Assembly (NCBI GenBank): GCA_021324915.1
Contig: JAJPIC010000023.1
Coordinates: 119,406 to 183,405, forward strand
Direction: 5' to 3'
Length of the DNA stretch: 64,000 bases
Origin: Beijerinckiaceae bacterium
GTDB taxonomy: Bacteria; Pseudomonadota; Alphaproteobacteria; Rhizobiales; Beijerinckiaceae
A program made the position numbers and the translations under genes. How positions within the stretch are numbered: position 1 is the first letter of the stretch; every line of letters starts with the position of its first letter. Of the stretch, positions 1-7,475 are shown one piece after another. The notes under the pieces were generated by a model. That model ran no database searches, was not told where the DNA came from, and saw only the letters and a program-made list of their open reading frames with translations.

Positions 1-165
1 CTCGATGCGCGCCGGCTCGCTGCATCGGGCGGCTGGCCCGCGCTCGTTGCTGCGATCGAACAGGCGCTCAACGAAGCTTCCCGGATCTCCGGCCAGCTCT
101 GCGAAGCCGACGAACGGGCGGTCGCCAGCTCGCTGCTGCTGTCGGGCGTTCCCGCCGCCCGATAG
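1..165 (+). CDS. C-terminal end of an unidentified protein (5' truncated by the window)
   Basis: An open frame runs from the first base to a TAG at 163-165, giving 54 residues ending in LLLSGVPAAR. No start codon is inside the window, so only the C-terminus is seen. The piece is Ala/Leu-rich and probably helical. I cannot assign it to a family. It converges with the next gene, and a 7-bp hairpin (178-196) lies between the two stops. Confidence 0.45.
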   Translation, partial: LDARRLAASGGWPALVAAIEQALNEASRISGQLCEADERAVASSLLLSGVPAAR

Positions 166-175
166 GTCGCCGCAC

Positions 176-210
176 AAAAAGCCGCGATCCGGCTTTCGCA
201 TCCCGCGCTA
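176..210 (-). repeat. Degenerate copy of the TAGAGCGGGAT palindromic repeat; terminator-like hairpin
   Basis: On the minus strand this begins TAGCGCGGGATGCGAAAG, matching the edge of the family seen intact at 30973-31025. It contains the stem AAAGCCG / CGGCTTT (178-184 and 190-196). It lies between two convergent genes, and its first three bases are the TAG stop of the minus-strand gene at 208-423. Confidence 0.55.
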
Positions 211-423
211 GACCGCAGCCCTTATGCCTTTTTCATAATCTTCGAACAACTCGAGCGAGCTCAACAGGACTTCGAGCGTCTGGTCTTCATCGAACGTCGG
301 ACGGCCGCATGCCTTGAGCTCGGCAATTCTCTCGCGATATCCGGCAACGATCACCTTCATCTGCGCGACGCGCTGCGCGGCAGCGACGAGTTCGTCCCAA
401 CTGGTCGAATTTGCGTTCATCAT
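208..423 (-). CDS. Small conserved-looking hypothetical protein, 71 aa
   Basis: A 71-residue acidic, helical protein beginning MMNANSTSWDELVAAAQRV and containing a Lys/Arg-rich helix (VIVAGYRERIAELK). No signal peptide or membrane segment is visible. The start is ATGATG at 423-418 with only a weak Shine-Dalgarno, so either Met may be used. The TAG stop is the outer edge of a palindromic repeat. I do not recognise a function; composition is typical of short cytoplasmic proteins of rhizobial genomes. Confidence 0.5.
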   Translation of the reverse strand: MMNANSTSWDELVAAAQRVAQMKVIVAGYRERIAELKACGRPTFDEDQTLEVLLSSLELFEDYEKGIRAAV

Positions 424-513
424 TGTCAGCCCACCGAGCCGAAACTCCTTCTGAAGAGGAAAGTTTCGCTCCAGGCGAGCTCGCTCTGAATCCTTCCGGG
501 CGCTCCGTCTCGA

Positions 514-705
514 TCACCGGGGCTTCGGCGGGGTCTCGCCCCCGGCGCGTCGTTCGGCTCTCTTGGCGAGGTTTTCATAATCGTCCGCGAGCCGCAGCAT
601 GCTCGCCTTGGCCGCAGTTTCCGTCATGCTGTCGGCAAGCGCGCGCATTTCCTCCGCACGTTTGCGCCAATGCTCAGGATTATTGACGAAATGAGATTGC
701 GGCAC
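514..705 (-). CDS. Small conserved hypothetical protein, GTG start, 63 aa
   Basis: The protein (PQSHFVNNPEHWRKRAEEMR then a second helix ending AERRAGGE) resembles a short all-helical hypothetical family widespread in Hyphomicrobiales; that match is from memory. The GTG at 705 is chosen over the ATG at 729 because a strong GGGGGAA lies six bases upstream of it and the family normally begins at PQSHF. It is charged and cytoplasmic, and its function is unknown. It lies 90 bp upstream of the preceding minus-strand gene, so the two could share a transcript. Confidence 0.65.
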   Translation of the reverse strand: MPQSHFVNNPEHWRKRAEEMRALADSMTETAAKASMLRLADDYENLAKRAERRAGGETPPKPR

Positions 706-923
706 TGCGCATTCCCCCGAACGCAACACGCCGAAAGCGTGGAATTCTCGGACTGAGACTTGACCGTTTTAAGGCGGGCGGAAAACGCAATCTCGCGAGA
801 ACCCCGAGGAAAAAGTTGATACGTGATTGGAAATGTGAATCAATTTCGAGTCATTCTTTCTCCGCATTGGAACGGCTTCATCGCGCCTCGCGTTGTTGCG
901 CTGCAATCACACGAGTGCCAGCC

Positions 924-1109
924 ATGGACAGTTCTCATCATCGCGATCGCGCCGTCCAATATCGGCAATCCGCAAAAGAACGCCTGTCCGAGGCGAGTAC
1001 GACCGCCGATCAGGCGGTGAGACCGAGCTTGCTTGCCATGGCTTTACAATGGGCTTCGCTCGCCGAGCAGGCGGAAAAGAACGCCAATCTCGTCTCGGAA
1101 CTCCAATGA
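924..1109 (+). CDS. Small hypothetical protein, 61 aa
   Basis: From ATG 924 it reads MDSSHHRDRAVQYRQSAKER and then a hydrophilic helical stretch ending AEQAEKNANLVSELQ. Charge pattern and length resemble the short two-helix proteins common in Rhizobiales (as in the gene at 514-705). The frame is open further upstream, but that part has no coding character. No recognised domain; function unknown. Confidence 0.45.
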   Translation: MDSSHHRDRAVQYRQSAKERLSEASTTADQAVRPSLLAMALQWASLAEQAEKNANLVSELQ

Positions 1110-1465
1110 AAAGCTGGAGTCCGGCCGGCAAGGGTAGCGCGCCACGCGCTCGGAAGCGCGACCGGCATCCACTTTTTCGCATCCCGCATTAGATCACGAT
1201 GCTTTTGGATAGGATCGATCCAAAAGCATGAACGTGATCGAGACCCGTTTGCTCCTGGATCCCGGATCGACGCTTCCCACGTCGTCCGGGAAAGAGGGCT
1301 GGATTTCGAGGGGTGGCAATCAGCTTTCCAAGAGAGAACGCCCCACTTCCCCTGACAAGCTCCCGGACTTGGTCCGGGGAGCGCAGATCCGGGGTCCAGG
1401 GGCCGAGCTTCCGAGATTATTCTAAAGATTTAAAGCGGGATTTGCGCGAAAAACCGGACCCCGCT
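1110..1465. other. Gene-free interval built of repeat fragments
   Basis: No convincing gene. It holds the repeat copies at 1160-1239 and 1418-1468. Between them is a stretch with GGATCCCGGATCGACG-type inverted sequence and a self-complementary CCGGACTTGGTCCGG near 1364-1378. The interval looks like a mosaic of palindromic intergenic elements between two converging genes. Confidence 0.5.
1160..1239 (+). repeat. Palindromic intergenic repeat (half of the TAGAGC family plus GATC-rich palindrome)
   Basis: It starts with the half-element CCACTTTTTCGCATCCCGC. Then comes the inverted repeat GATCAC..ATGCTTTTGGAT / ATCCAAAAGCAT..GTGATC (1192-1239). The same two modules occur together at 24945-25060 and 30916-31025. 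Confidence 0.7.
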
Positions 1466-1468
1466 CTA
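1418..1468 (-). repeat. TAGAGCGGG repeat, provides the stop of the PilZ gene
   Basis: Read on the minus strand it is TAGAGCGGGGTCCGGTTTTT then CGCGCAAATCCCGCTTTA, an inverted repeat matching the family at 30973-31025 with a shortened loop. Its first TAG (1468-1466) ends the PilZ reading frame. Confidence 0.7.
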
Positions 1469-1759
1469 TCTGAACTTAACCCCGATGCGCGACGACTGCC
1501 GCCATGCGACCCGGCAATAGCGGCGCGATTGATCGGCATCGAAGACAAGATCGAATGTATCGCGGGGAATCTCGCGCTCGACTTCCAGGCACGCGCCGCT
1601 CGCCGAAAGATTGCGCACCGTGCATCTGATCGGCGCACCGCCGAGCCAGATGATTTGCGCCGCTTTCTGCACTCTCGCGCGCGGTGACTTGCGCCGCTGA
1701 GCCTGACGGCGGTCATCGCCGGCCGCCGCTTGAAGGTCGTCCATCGTTGAATGCGCCAT
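1466..1759 (-). CDS. PilZ domain protein (putative c-di-GMP binding)
   Basis: 97 residues. The chosen ATG at 1759 has GAGG five bases upstream; the frame is open to 1948, but the extra part is low-complexity and unlike the family. The sequence shows the PilZ hallmarks: an Arg-rich N-terminal stretch (DRRQAQRRKSPRARV, about residues 17-31) providing the RxxxR motif, then NLSASGACLEV (about 51-61) as the [D/N]xSxxG motif, followed by a beta barrel ending RIGVKFR. Single-domain PilZ proteins typically bind cyclic di-GMP and alter motility or polysaccharide output; the target here is unknown. The TAG stop is the edge of a repeat. Confidence 0.75.
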   Translation of the reverse strand: MAHSTMDDLQAAAGDDRRQAQRRKSPRARVQKAAQIIWLGGAPIRCTVRNLSASGACLEVEREIPRDTFDLVFDADQSRRYCRVAWRQSSRIGVKFR

Positions 1760-1857
1760 CTTGGCCTCAGGATAGCATGGCCCGTCCGGCCGCACCGATC
1801 CTACGGCGGTTTGGTTTCCCGAAAATGAACGAAACATCCCAGAGCTTGCACATATGG

Positions 1858-1879
1858 AAAGGCCGCCTTGCGGCGGCCT
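1858..1879 (-). terminator. Rho-independent-type terminator of the 1887-2144 gene
   Basis: Stem AGGCCGCC / GGCGGCCT (1860-1867 and 1872-1879) with a 4-base loop. On the minus strand it is followed by TTTCC. It begins 7 bp after the stop of the secreted-protein gene. Confidence 0.7.
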
Positions 1880-1886
1880 AACCCTC

Positions 1887-2144
1887 TTACCAGTCGACCC
1901 AATCGTCGCCGCGCCAGTAACCGCGGCCCTCATGCTCGCGGAAGACATAGTGCGCTTCCGGCCCCCAATGCCAGGAATCGTCGTGGATCACGACATGGGC
2001 CTCCGGCGGATAGTCATAGACCGTATGCGTATGCCAGCAGACGTCGCCGGTGCAGGCGATATCCGCCGAGGCGCGCACGGCCGTGAAGGCGAGTGCGCTG
2101 ACGCCGAGCGCGGTCACCAGTGCAAATTTGCCAAGCGATTTCAT
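1887..2144 (-). CDS. Small secreted Trp/His-rich hypothetical protein
   Basis: 85 residues from ATG 2144, with GGAG seven bases upstream. MKSLGKFALVTALGVSALAF is a typical Sec signal with an Ala-rich cleavage site near residues 26-28 (VRASAD). The mature part is short, with two cysteines (C..DVC) and many Trp, His and Tyr residues (YDYPPEAHVVIHDDSWHWGP). No domain is recognised; a periplasmic or surface location is inferred from the signal. A strong hairpin terminator follows the stop. Confidence 0.65.
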   Translation of the reverse strand: MKSLGKFALVTALGVSALAFTAVRASADIACTGDVCWHTHTVYDYPPEAHVVIHDDSWHWGPEAHYVFREHEGRGYWRGDDWVDW

Positions 2145-2240
2145 CCCTAGGCTCCCTTTTCGATTTCGGAGCCTCCGAAACGAAGCTGAGTCGGTTTGAG
2201 TTCCCACGGCGGCGCTGAGGGTGGGACGCGCGGAAGGGAT

Positions 2241-2636
2241 CTATCGAAGCTTGATCGTATCGATGATGGCGCGAACACGCGCAACGATCGTTTTCACATC
2301 GTAAGGGTTCTCGGCGAGCTTTTCGCCTTCGCAGAGTTCTTTTGCCGATTTGGCTTTCTCGTCGTCGCCCGAGGCGAGGAGAAGACGCAAATCGGGGCGA
2401 TTGGCGCGCAACCAGTTCGCAAGACCCGGAACGTCTTTGTCGCTGAGAACCGCTCGCAGATCGACATCGTTGCGATTGATGATCTCGATTGCTCCAGCGG
2501 CGTCCTTCGCCATCAGCACCTTGAAACCGCATTCCTGAAGATAATCGCAAAGGACCATGCGAATCATGAATTGCTCCTCGACGACAAGGACAGTGGGCGC
2601 GGTATCCGATTCGCGCTTCAGCGCAGTTGCAAGCAT
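2241..2636 (-). CDS. Stand-alone response-regulator receiver domain with Lys-to-Asn change
   Basis: 131 residues, one CheY-like domain. The acidic pair is E20-E21 (VLVVEEQF). The expected phospho-acceptor is D66 in VLSDKDVPG, a form common in single-domain rhizobial receivers. The conserved Lys of the usual KPY motif is Asn110 (ENPYD), which may weaken phosphorylation-dependent switching. No output domain is present. A good GAGGAG precedes the ATG, and a long palindrome (2658-2692) lies just upstream. No kinase is adjacent, so the partner is unknown. Confidence 0.75.
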   Translation of the reverse strand: MLATALKRESDTAPTVLVVEEQFMIRMVLCDYLQECGFKVLMAKDAAGAIEIINRNDVDLRAVLSDKDVPGLANWLRANRPDLRLLLASGDDEKAKSAKELCEGEKLAENPYDVKTIVARVRAIIDTIKLR

Positions 2637-3010
2637 GGCAATCTCCTCGATCTATGCGCGGGCAACGTTGCCATTCCCGGAAAGTTGCCCGCTCGGCTGA
2701 GGCTCAACGATGGCCCGCGCAATCTTCCGACCATCGATTCGATAAAGACGATGCGCGGCGCACTGCAGCAATCGCCGCCAGATCAATGCTGGAAGTTGCA
2801 TGGTGCCGGAAGTGGCGGACGGCCTGCGTCGCGATCCGATTTTTCGATCGCGTGCTCGGACGGGGTCGCCGGCTGCATGCCGTTCGCCGGCCGCGCAAGG
2901 ACGTCACGATTGGAGATAAATTGAATTTCCCTCAAAGAAATCGACGGTCGGCGCCCTTTTGCGCGCGGCAACCCGGGAGAGCCGAGAAATTCCCAGATCG
3001 CGAGGCTTGG
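2637..3010. other. Gene-free interval upstream of the receiver gene
   Basis: Apart from the palindrome at 2658-2692 I see no gene. The frames that are open here have no ribosome site and no protein-like composition. The interval ends at the split repeat beginning at 3011. Confidence 0.4.
2658..2692. promoter_or_regulatory. Long inverted repeat upstream of the receiver gene (possible operator)
   Basis: Arms GCGGGCAAC (2658-2666) and GTTGCCCGC (2684-2692), nine perfect base pairs separated by 17 bp. The left arm overlaps the perfect 12-bp palindrome GGCAACGTTGCC (2661-2672). It lies 22-56 bp upstream of the receiver start, where an operator or a leader hairpin would act. Confidence 0.4.
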
Positions 3011-3076
3011 GATCGAACAGATCCAAAAGCATGAACGCGATCGATTCTGAAGACTTAGAGTGGGATTTGCGCGAAA
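3011..3076 (+). repeat. Left part of a palindromic repeat interrupted at 3076
   Basis: It contains GATCCAAAAGCATGAACGCG and then TTAGAGTGGGATTTGCGCGAAA, the same modules in the same order as the intact copy at 30916-31025. Similarity stops at GCGCGAAA. The missing right half appears at 3513-3537. Confidence 0.6.
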
Positions 3077-3101
3077 GCCGCTAAACAGTCCGCTTGCCGG
3101 C

Positions 3102-3518
3102 CTACCGTTTGGGCCTTGGCATGCGTTCCGCTACGCCCCCAATGATTGTGAATATCTTGCCAGACTTGACGCGCTTGAACCCCGCCTTCTCCGATAACTC
3201 GACTATAGACGGCTCTTGCGTCGGTTCGTTGCTCTTCGTCGGTTCCGTCGTCTTTGTGGGTTCCGACGAATTCGACTTGTCCGGGTTCGAATTCGAATCC
3301 TGTGCCATACCTGTCCGATGCCTTCTTAACCGCCTCGCCCATACTGCCATCTTGGTCCGCGACAAGAACGGTAGCTCCGTCATCGGTAGGAATTAGATTA
3401 CGGAACGGCTTCAATCAGATGCTTGTCACTGTCGGATATATTGCCTTTGGCCGAGAACTGATAGAGGGCTCCAGGGCCTTTTTCGCTGCCCTGATAAACT
3501 AGAACCTGCTCTGTCCAT
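3102..3518 (-). pseudogene. Decayed hypothetical gene, coding sense split over three frames
   Basis: On the minus strand, protein-like sequence runs from 3518 as EQVLVYQGSEKGPGALYQF and on to IEAVP then TAA (3400-3398). It continues in another frame from about 3410 (NLIPTDDGATVLVADQDG to KKASDRYG). It ends in a third frame from 3308 (AQDSNSNPDKSNSSEP, with EPTK repeats, to VAERMPRPKR, stop 3102). Each piece looks coding where the others are not, suggesting one ancestral protein of about 135 residues with two frameshifts. The last piece could also be a separate 68-residue gene, since it has an ATG at 3308. The whole segment lies between two halves of one repeat. Function unknown. Confidence 0.4.
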
Positions 3519-3537
3519 TTTTTCGCATCCCGCTCTA
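3513..3537 (+). repeat. Right part of the interrupted palindromic repeat
   Basis: TCCATTTTTTCGCATCCCGC then TCTA matches the right end of the intact element (TCCACTTTTTCGCATCCCGC, 31012-31025 region). With 3011-3076 it forms one complete element split by about 436 bp. Confidence 0.6.
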
Positions 3538-3623
3538 ATTTTGAAACCCTCCCGGTCACCTGAGATTCATCTAAGCTCAGCTATAGTTCGGCCGTTAACC
3601 TGGCCCTTCTCGGGAGGATTCCA

Positions 3624-3884
3624 ATGTTGAGAGCGATTTTGCCTATGGCCGTCGCAGCTCTGATTTTCGCTGCGCCATCGGTTCAAGCCATGCCTTTATC
3701 CGGACTCGACGGCGCCTCGGCGCCGCATGTCACGCTCGTCTACGGCGGCTGCGGGCCCTATGGCCATCGCGGGCCTTATGGCGGCTGCCGCTGGGGCGGA
3801 CAATGGGGCGGCTATTGGCGCGGCCGGCCGTGCCCTCCCGGCTTTCATCTCGGCCCCTATGGCCGGCATTGCTGGCCGAATTAA
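3624..3884 (+). CDS. GCG_CRPN-type small secreted protein
   Basis: 86 residues with an excellent GGGAGGA eight bases before the ATG. A signal peptide (MLRAILPMAVAALIFAAPSV, cleavage near QAM) is followed by a Gly/Tyr/Cys-rich mature region: GGCGPYGHRGPYGGCRWGG and the C-terminal CPPGFHLGPYGRHCWPN. The last motif matches the GCG_CRPN class of small rhizobial secreted peptides as I remember it (GCGPGxHRGPYGGCRPN). Biochemical role unknown; four to five Cys could form disulfides or bind metal outside the cytoplasm. Confidence 0.75.
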   Translation: MLRAILPMAVAALIFAAPSVQAMPLSGLDGASAPHVTLVYGGCGPYGHRGPYGGCRWGGQWGGYWRGRPCPPGFHLGPYGRHCWPN

Positions 3885-4057
3885 CCGATCGAGCCACGCG
3901 ATTGAGCGGAGGCCGCATGTGCCTCCGCCTTGCATGCCACAAAGCGGCCAAGTCCGAGTTCTAAGCTTCGATTCATCGTCGGAGAGTGGCATGGCGTCCG
4001 ATGACTGGTGAGACACGTGCTCCCGCCTTTTGCGTTCTCTGCGACGGGGGGAAGGCC

Positions 4058-4306
4058 ATGCCTATTCAGCGCCACTTCGAGAATCTCGTCTTTGGTCCCG
4101 AGGAAATCAGCCGCATGACGGCGGCTTATGAGAGCGCGCTGGACGAGCTCGATCTCGCCGACCGGACCGATCCGCTGACCGAAATCATCGCCAAGAAAAT
4201 CGTCGAAGTCGCCCAAACAGGCGAGATCAATCCCGCGCGAATCACGCGGCGCGCGCTTCTGGAGCTCGATATTCGGCCGGCGCGCGAAGGAAGCCTCGAC
4301 GCGTAA
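4058..4306 (+). CDS. Conserved hypothetical protein, 82 aa
   Basis: ATG 4058 is preceded by GGGGGAAGG, so it is preferred over the upstream in-frame starts. The sequence MPIQRHFENLVFGPEEISRM then ALDELDLADRTDPLTEIIAK is a soluble, acidic, helical protein of a type common in Rhizobiales genomes with no assigned role. No membrane segment, signal or metal motif is visible. Confidence 0.6.
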   Translation: MPIQRHFENLVFGPEEISRMTAAYESALDELDLADRTDPLTEIIAKKIVEVAQTGEINPARITRRALLELDIRPAREGSLDA

Positions 4307-4447
4307 CGGGCGACGGCCTGGGGCCCTTGTGAATTGCCATGCCGCACCGTGCTCCGCTCTCGCGAGAGCCGGCACGACATGGATTTTCGGGATGATGATC
4401 GGGAAGGCGCAGACCTCAGCCCGGTCTGCGCAAGCGGCCCTCGGCCG

Positions 4448-4639
4448 CTAAGGCCGCACGGTGAATTCGGAAAGCGGCGGCACGTCGGCACATTCGGCCC
4501 GCTCGCGATATTTGGCATCGAGTGCAGCGCGCGCCTCGTCGAGAGTCTCGCCCCATCCAACCGCACTTGTCGCCAAATTCTCGAAATCAGGCCCGATAGC
4601 GCACCAGCCTCTGCCATCTCGGATGATTTGCCAGTCCAT
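4448..4639 (-). CDS. Small conserved hypothetical protein, 63 aa
   Basis: MDWQIIRDGRGWCAIGPDFE followed by NLATSAVGWGETLDEARAAL and a short basic helix. A strong GGAGG lies five bases before the ATG. The beta-then-helix layout (WxIxRDGxGWxAxGPDFxNL ... GxGxTxxEAxxAL) resembles the small HicB-like/uncharacterised fold used by many partial antitoxin-like proteins, but no toxin gene is adjacent and no DNA-binding part is present. Function unknown. Confidence 0.6.
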   Translation of the reverse strand: MDWQIIRDGRGWCAIGPDFENLATSAVGWGETLDEARAALDAKYRERAECADVPPLSEFTVRP

Positions 4640-4810
4640 TTACATCCTCCGTTCAGCCCGTGCTTAACGCCTGTCGCGCCAATTCGATCCATGCCGCGGC
4701 AGTTTTGATGTTCAGCATCCCCCGTGCCAGCTCGCCGGAAAATGCGACAAAGCGGTTAATTCGCGCGGCGCTTGTCCCCGTTCGCGCAGTGACAGGTTAC
4801 GCGGTCAAGC

Positions 4811-5251
4811 TCACTGACAGACTTTCACGCCGAGACTCGCCGCGGTCTGCCAGTCCATCAGCGTCCAGCCGGTTTTTTCCAGCGCATGGTTGTCTTCAAC
4901 CCATTTGCGGACGGCAGCCGGATAATAGCTCGCGGCATAATCGTTGAGCTCTTTGGGTGCTTTTTTTCCATCGATCTCGGCCGAATGGAAATAGAGCATG
5001 CTGCCTTGCATGACGCAGGCGCCAGATATGCCGAGCAGCAGCGTGCAAGAGGAAAAGCATTCCATCGGCAGGCGGTAGATGGAATCGTTCTTGTGCGCTT
5101 CGACGAACTCGATGCGCTTCAGGAGATTGCCGCCATTGTCCTGCTGATCGACATCAGGCAACCGATTTGCCGAACGGTCGAGCAGGCCGGCGGCGTCCGC
5201 CGTCGCCATTGGCAAAAGCAGAATCGAAAGAAAAACGGCTGCCCGACGCAT
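4811..5251 (-). CDS. Predicted periplasmic ClpP/crotonase-like protein
   Basis: 146 residues from ATG 5251 (GGGGGA upstream), with signal peptide MRRAAVFLSILLLPMATADA. The mature part has RIEFVEAHKNDSIYRLPMEC, then SSCTLLLGISGACVMQGSML and YFHSAE (about residues 78-110). The Ser-Ser-Cys-Thr-Leu-Leu-Leu run followed by a later FH is the pattern of COG3904-like periplasmic proteins with a ClpP/SppA fold, where the Ser and the His would be catalytic. The assignment rests on motif pattern only. The C-terminal half (YYPAAVRKWVEDNHALEKTG) is helical. Substrate unknown. Confidence 0.55.
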   Translation of the reverse strand: MRRAAVFLSILLLPMATADAAGLLDRSANRLPDVDQQDNGGNLLKRIEFVEAHKNDSIYRLPMECFSSCTLLLGISGACVMQGSMLYFHSAEIDGKKAPKELNDYAASYYPAAVRKWVEDNHALEKTGWTLMDWQTAASLGVKVCQ

Positions 5252-5383
5252 TGATCCCCCGCGCGTTTTGGCAGATCCCGCAAAACTAGCATGCCGGTCC
5301 GAACAAGCGCAAACGCTCGCCCGGAGCAAGCAGTGAGTAAACGCCGCAAGGCGCGGATCAATCCTGTGGCTGAATGACGCGCT

Positions 5384-5671
5384 CTAAAGCCAGCGACGGG
5401 GGCCCGTCTCAGTCGGTCCCACGCCGCTGCCGACGATTGCCCGCCAAATCAGCAAAATGACGATTGCCCCGAGTGTCGCGCCGATGAGGCCGGCACCCTG
5501 ATCCAATCTGTACCAGCCGATTGCTTGGCCGACGAAGGTCGCCACGAAGGCCCCGGCGATCCCGAGCACGCAGGTGAGGATAAAGCCGCGCGGATTGTTC
5601 GGCGCCGGCGAAAAGAACCGCGCCAGAAGGCCGGCGACGAATCCAATCAGGATGATCCAAAGGATATGCAT
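5384..5671 (-). CDS. GlsB/YeaQ/YmgE-family stress-response membrane protein
   Basis: 95 residues with AGGGAGGGCAAGA before the ATG. There are three predicted membrane helices: residues 2-19 (HILWIILIGFVAGLLARF), about 29-50 (ILTCVLGIAGAFVATFVGQA) and about 60-80 (AGLIGATLGAIVILLIWRAI). The small Gly-rich hairpins GFVAGLLAR and GATLGAIV are typical of the transglycosylase-associated (Tag) family. Such proteins are induced by stress; the mechanism is not known. It occupies the position downstream of moeA where lexA is found in many rhizobia. Confidence 0.8.
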   Translation of the reverse strand: MHILWIILIGFVAGLLARFFSPAPNNPRGFILTCVLGIAGAFVATFVGQAIGWYRLDQGAGLIGATLGAIVILLIWRAIVGSGVGPTETGPRRWL

Positions 5672-5781
5672 TCTTGCCCTCCCTCGCTGAATTTTCGCGA
5701 AGCTTGGTACAGCGCCACAGCCCTGTCAATTGAACATGGACAGGCGAAATTGCGTTGACATTCCGCTCGGGAATGCCGGCA

Positions 5782-6999
5782 CTAAGCAAGAAAATGGCGC
5801 AGCCTGATTACGCGACAGAGGTCGCCTTCGCGTGCGGCCGGCGCCTGGGCCGGACGAATCAGCAGGCACTGCGCCTTGGAAAATACGCTGAGCAGGGAAG
5901 AATCCTGTTGGCGGAACGGCGTGGCGACCGGCAGGCCGTCGTCACGCTGCACGAGGCTGGACCGGACATAATCCTCGCGCGGTCCGTTGGCCCTCAGGGC
6001 CATGCCCAAGAGCGCCGGTTCGCTCCGATCTTCGCCGGCTCTCGGATCGCCGCAGAGCGCGCGGATCAGCGGCACGAGGAACAAGAGGGAACAGACGATC
6101 GACGCAGCCGGATTGCCGGGCAGGCCGAGGATCAGCATGTCGCCGAGCCGTCCGTGGATGAGCGGTTTGCCCGGGCGCATCGCGATGCGCCAGAAACCGA
6201 GTTCCATGCCCTCCTCGGCAAGCGCCGATTTGACGAGATCATGATCGCCGACCGAAGCGCCGCCGAGCGTGACGAGGACGTCTGCCTTATTCTCTCGCGC
6301 GGCGCTGATCCCCGCTTCCAGCGCGGCGAAATTATCGCCGGCTATCCCGAGATCGATCGGCAGGCCGCCGGCAAGTTCGACATAGGCGGCAACTGCCGGC
6401 GCATTCGAGGCAACGATTTGACCGGGGCCCGCAGCCCCGCCGGGGGGCACCAATTCATCGCCCGTCGCAAGGATCGCGACCCGCGGGCGACGGGTGACGG
6501 GAAGCTCGGGATAATTCATCGCCGCGGCAAGCGCGGTCTCGATCGGGCCGAGCCGTGTGCCCGCGGAAAGCAGTGTCGCGCCTTCTGTGAAATCTATGCC
6601 GGCGCGGCGAATGTTCCGGCCCGGCTCGATGTCTTTGTGCAGCGGCAGGACGAAGTCGGCTTCGATATCGGCATCTTCCTGCATCAGCACCGCATCGGCG
6701 CCTTCCGGCACCGGGGCGCCGGTGAAGATCCGCACTGTTTCGCCGGGGCCGATCGCGCCTTCGAACCCATGGCCCGCGGCGCTCGTGCCTATAAGATGCA
6801 GGCGGCCGGGGGCGGCAAGATCGGCCGCGTGCAGCGCATAGCCGTCCATTGCGGAAATCGCGACCGACGGCTGCGTGCGGCGCGCGCGCAAGCTCTCCGC
6901 GAGCGTGCGGCCGAGCGCCTCGGCGAGCGGCACGTTCTCGCTCTCGCGCGGATGCGCGGCCGAGAGGATCTGGGCGCGGGCATCGTTGACCGAGATCAT
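5782..6999 (-). CDS. moeA: Molybdopterin molybdenumtransferase MoeA
   Basis: 405 residues, the normal length. MoeA inserts molybdate into adenylylated molybdopterin in the cytoplasm. Visible family motifs: MDGYAL (51-56), GETVRIFTGAPVPEGADAV (86-104), ATGDEL (178-183), GGASVGDHD (246-254, usually GGVSVGDYD), then PGKPLIHG and GLPGNPAAS. The ATG overlaps the moaC stop as TGATG, so the two genes are translationally coupled; the frame is open farther upstream only because it runs through moaC. The gene ends the minus-strand trp/moa block. Confidence 0.95.
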   Translation of the reverse strand: MISVNDARAQILSAAHPRESENVPLAEALGRTLAESLRARRTQPSVAISAMDGYALHAADLAAPGRLHLIGTSAAGHGFEGAIGPGETVRIFTGAPVPEGADAVLMQEDADIEADFVLPLHKDIEPGRNIRRAGIDFTEGATLLSAGTRLGPIETALAAAMNYPELPVTRRPRVAILATGDELVPPGGAAGPGQIVASNAPAVAAYVELAGGLPIDLGIAGDNFAALEAGISAARENKADVLVTLGGASVGDHDLVKSALAEEGMELGFWRIAMRPGKPLIHGRLGDMLILGLPGNPAASIVCSLLFLVPLIRALCGDPRAGEDRSEPALLGMALRANGPREDYVRSSLVQRDDGLPVATPFRQQDSSLLSVFSKAQCLLIRPAQAPAAREGDLCRVIRLRHFLA

Positions 7000-7475
7000 C
7001 AGCGCTTGAACGTCCCGGATTTGCCGCCGGCCTTTTCGACGAGCTCGATGTTTTCGATGCACATGGTCCGGTCGGCCGATTTCAACATGTCGTAGATCGT
7101 GAGACAGGCGATCGCGACGGCGGTCAGCGCCTCCATTTCGACGCCGGTCTGGCCGTCGAGCTTTGCGCGCGCCGAAACTTTGACGCCGGGCAAGGCGGCA
7201 TCGGGTTCGATCTCGACCGCGATGCTCGTCAACATCAGCGGATGACAAAGCGGGATCAGATCTGCTGTCTTCTTCGCGGCCATGATCCCCGCGATACGCG
7301 CCGCAGCAAAGACGTCGCCTTTTTTCGCATTCCCGGAGAGCGCGAGTTCGAGCGTCTCGCGCTGCATGCGGACATGACCCTCGGCAAGCGCGCTGCGCTC
7401 CGTCACCGGCTTTCCCGAAACATCGACCATATGGGCTTCGCCAGAGGAGGCGAGGTGGGTGAGCTTGTTCATCAT
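6999..7475 (-). CDS. moaC: Cyclic pyranopterin monophosphate synthase MoaC
   Basis: 158 residues. MoaC converts the MoaA product into cyclic pyranopterin monophosphate, the second half of the first step of molybdenum cofactor synthesis. Motifs: [16 protein letters not shown] (14-29), AAKKT (66-70), PLCHPL (75-80) and [19 protein letters not shown] (111-132) with the expected catalytic D129 and K132 region. The start ATGATG overlaps the TGA of the cupin gene, and its own stop overlaps moeA, so cupin-moaC-moeA are tightly coupled. Confidence 0.95.
   Translation of the reverse strand: MMNKLTHLASSGEAHMVDVSGKPVTERSALAEGHVRMQRETLELALSGNAKKGDVFAAARIAGIMAAKKTADLIPLCHPLMLTSIAVEIEPDAALPGVKVSARAKLDGQTGVEMEALTAVAIACLTIYDMLKSADRTMCIENIELVEKAGGKSGTFKR

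Noticed and set aside
5755..7095. A 446-codon plus-strand frame opposite moeA
   Set aside because: moeA on the minus strand is certain; the plus frame has no family-like segment.
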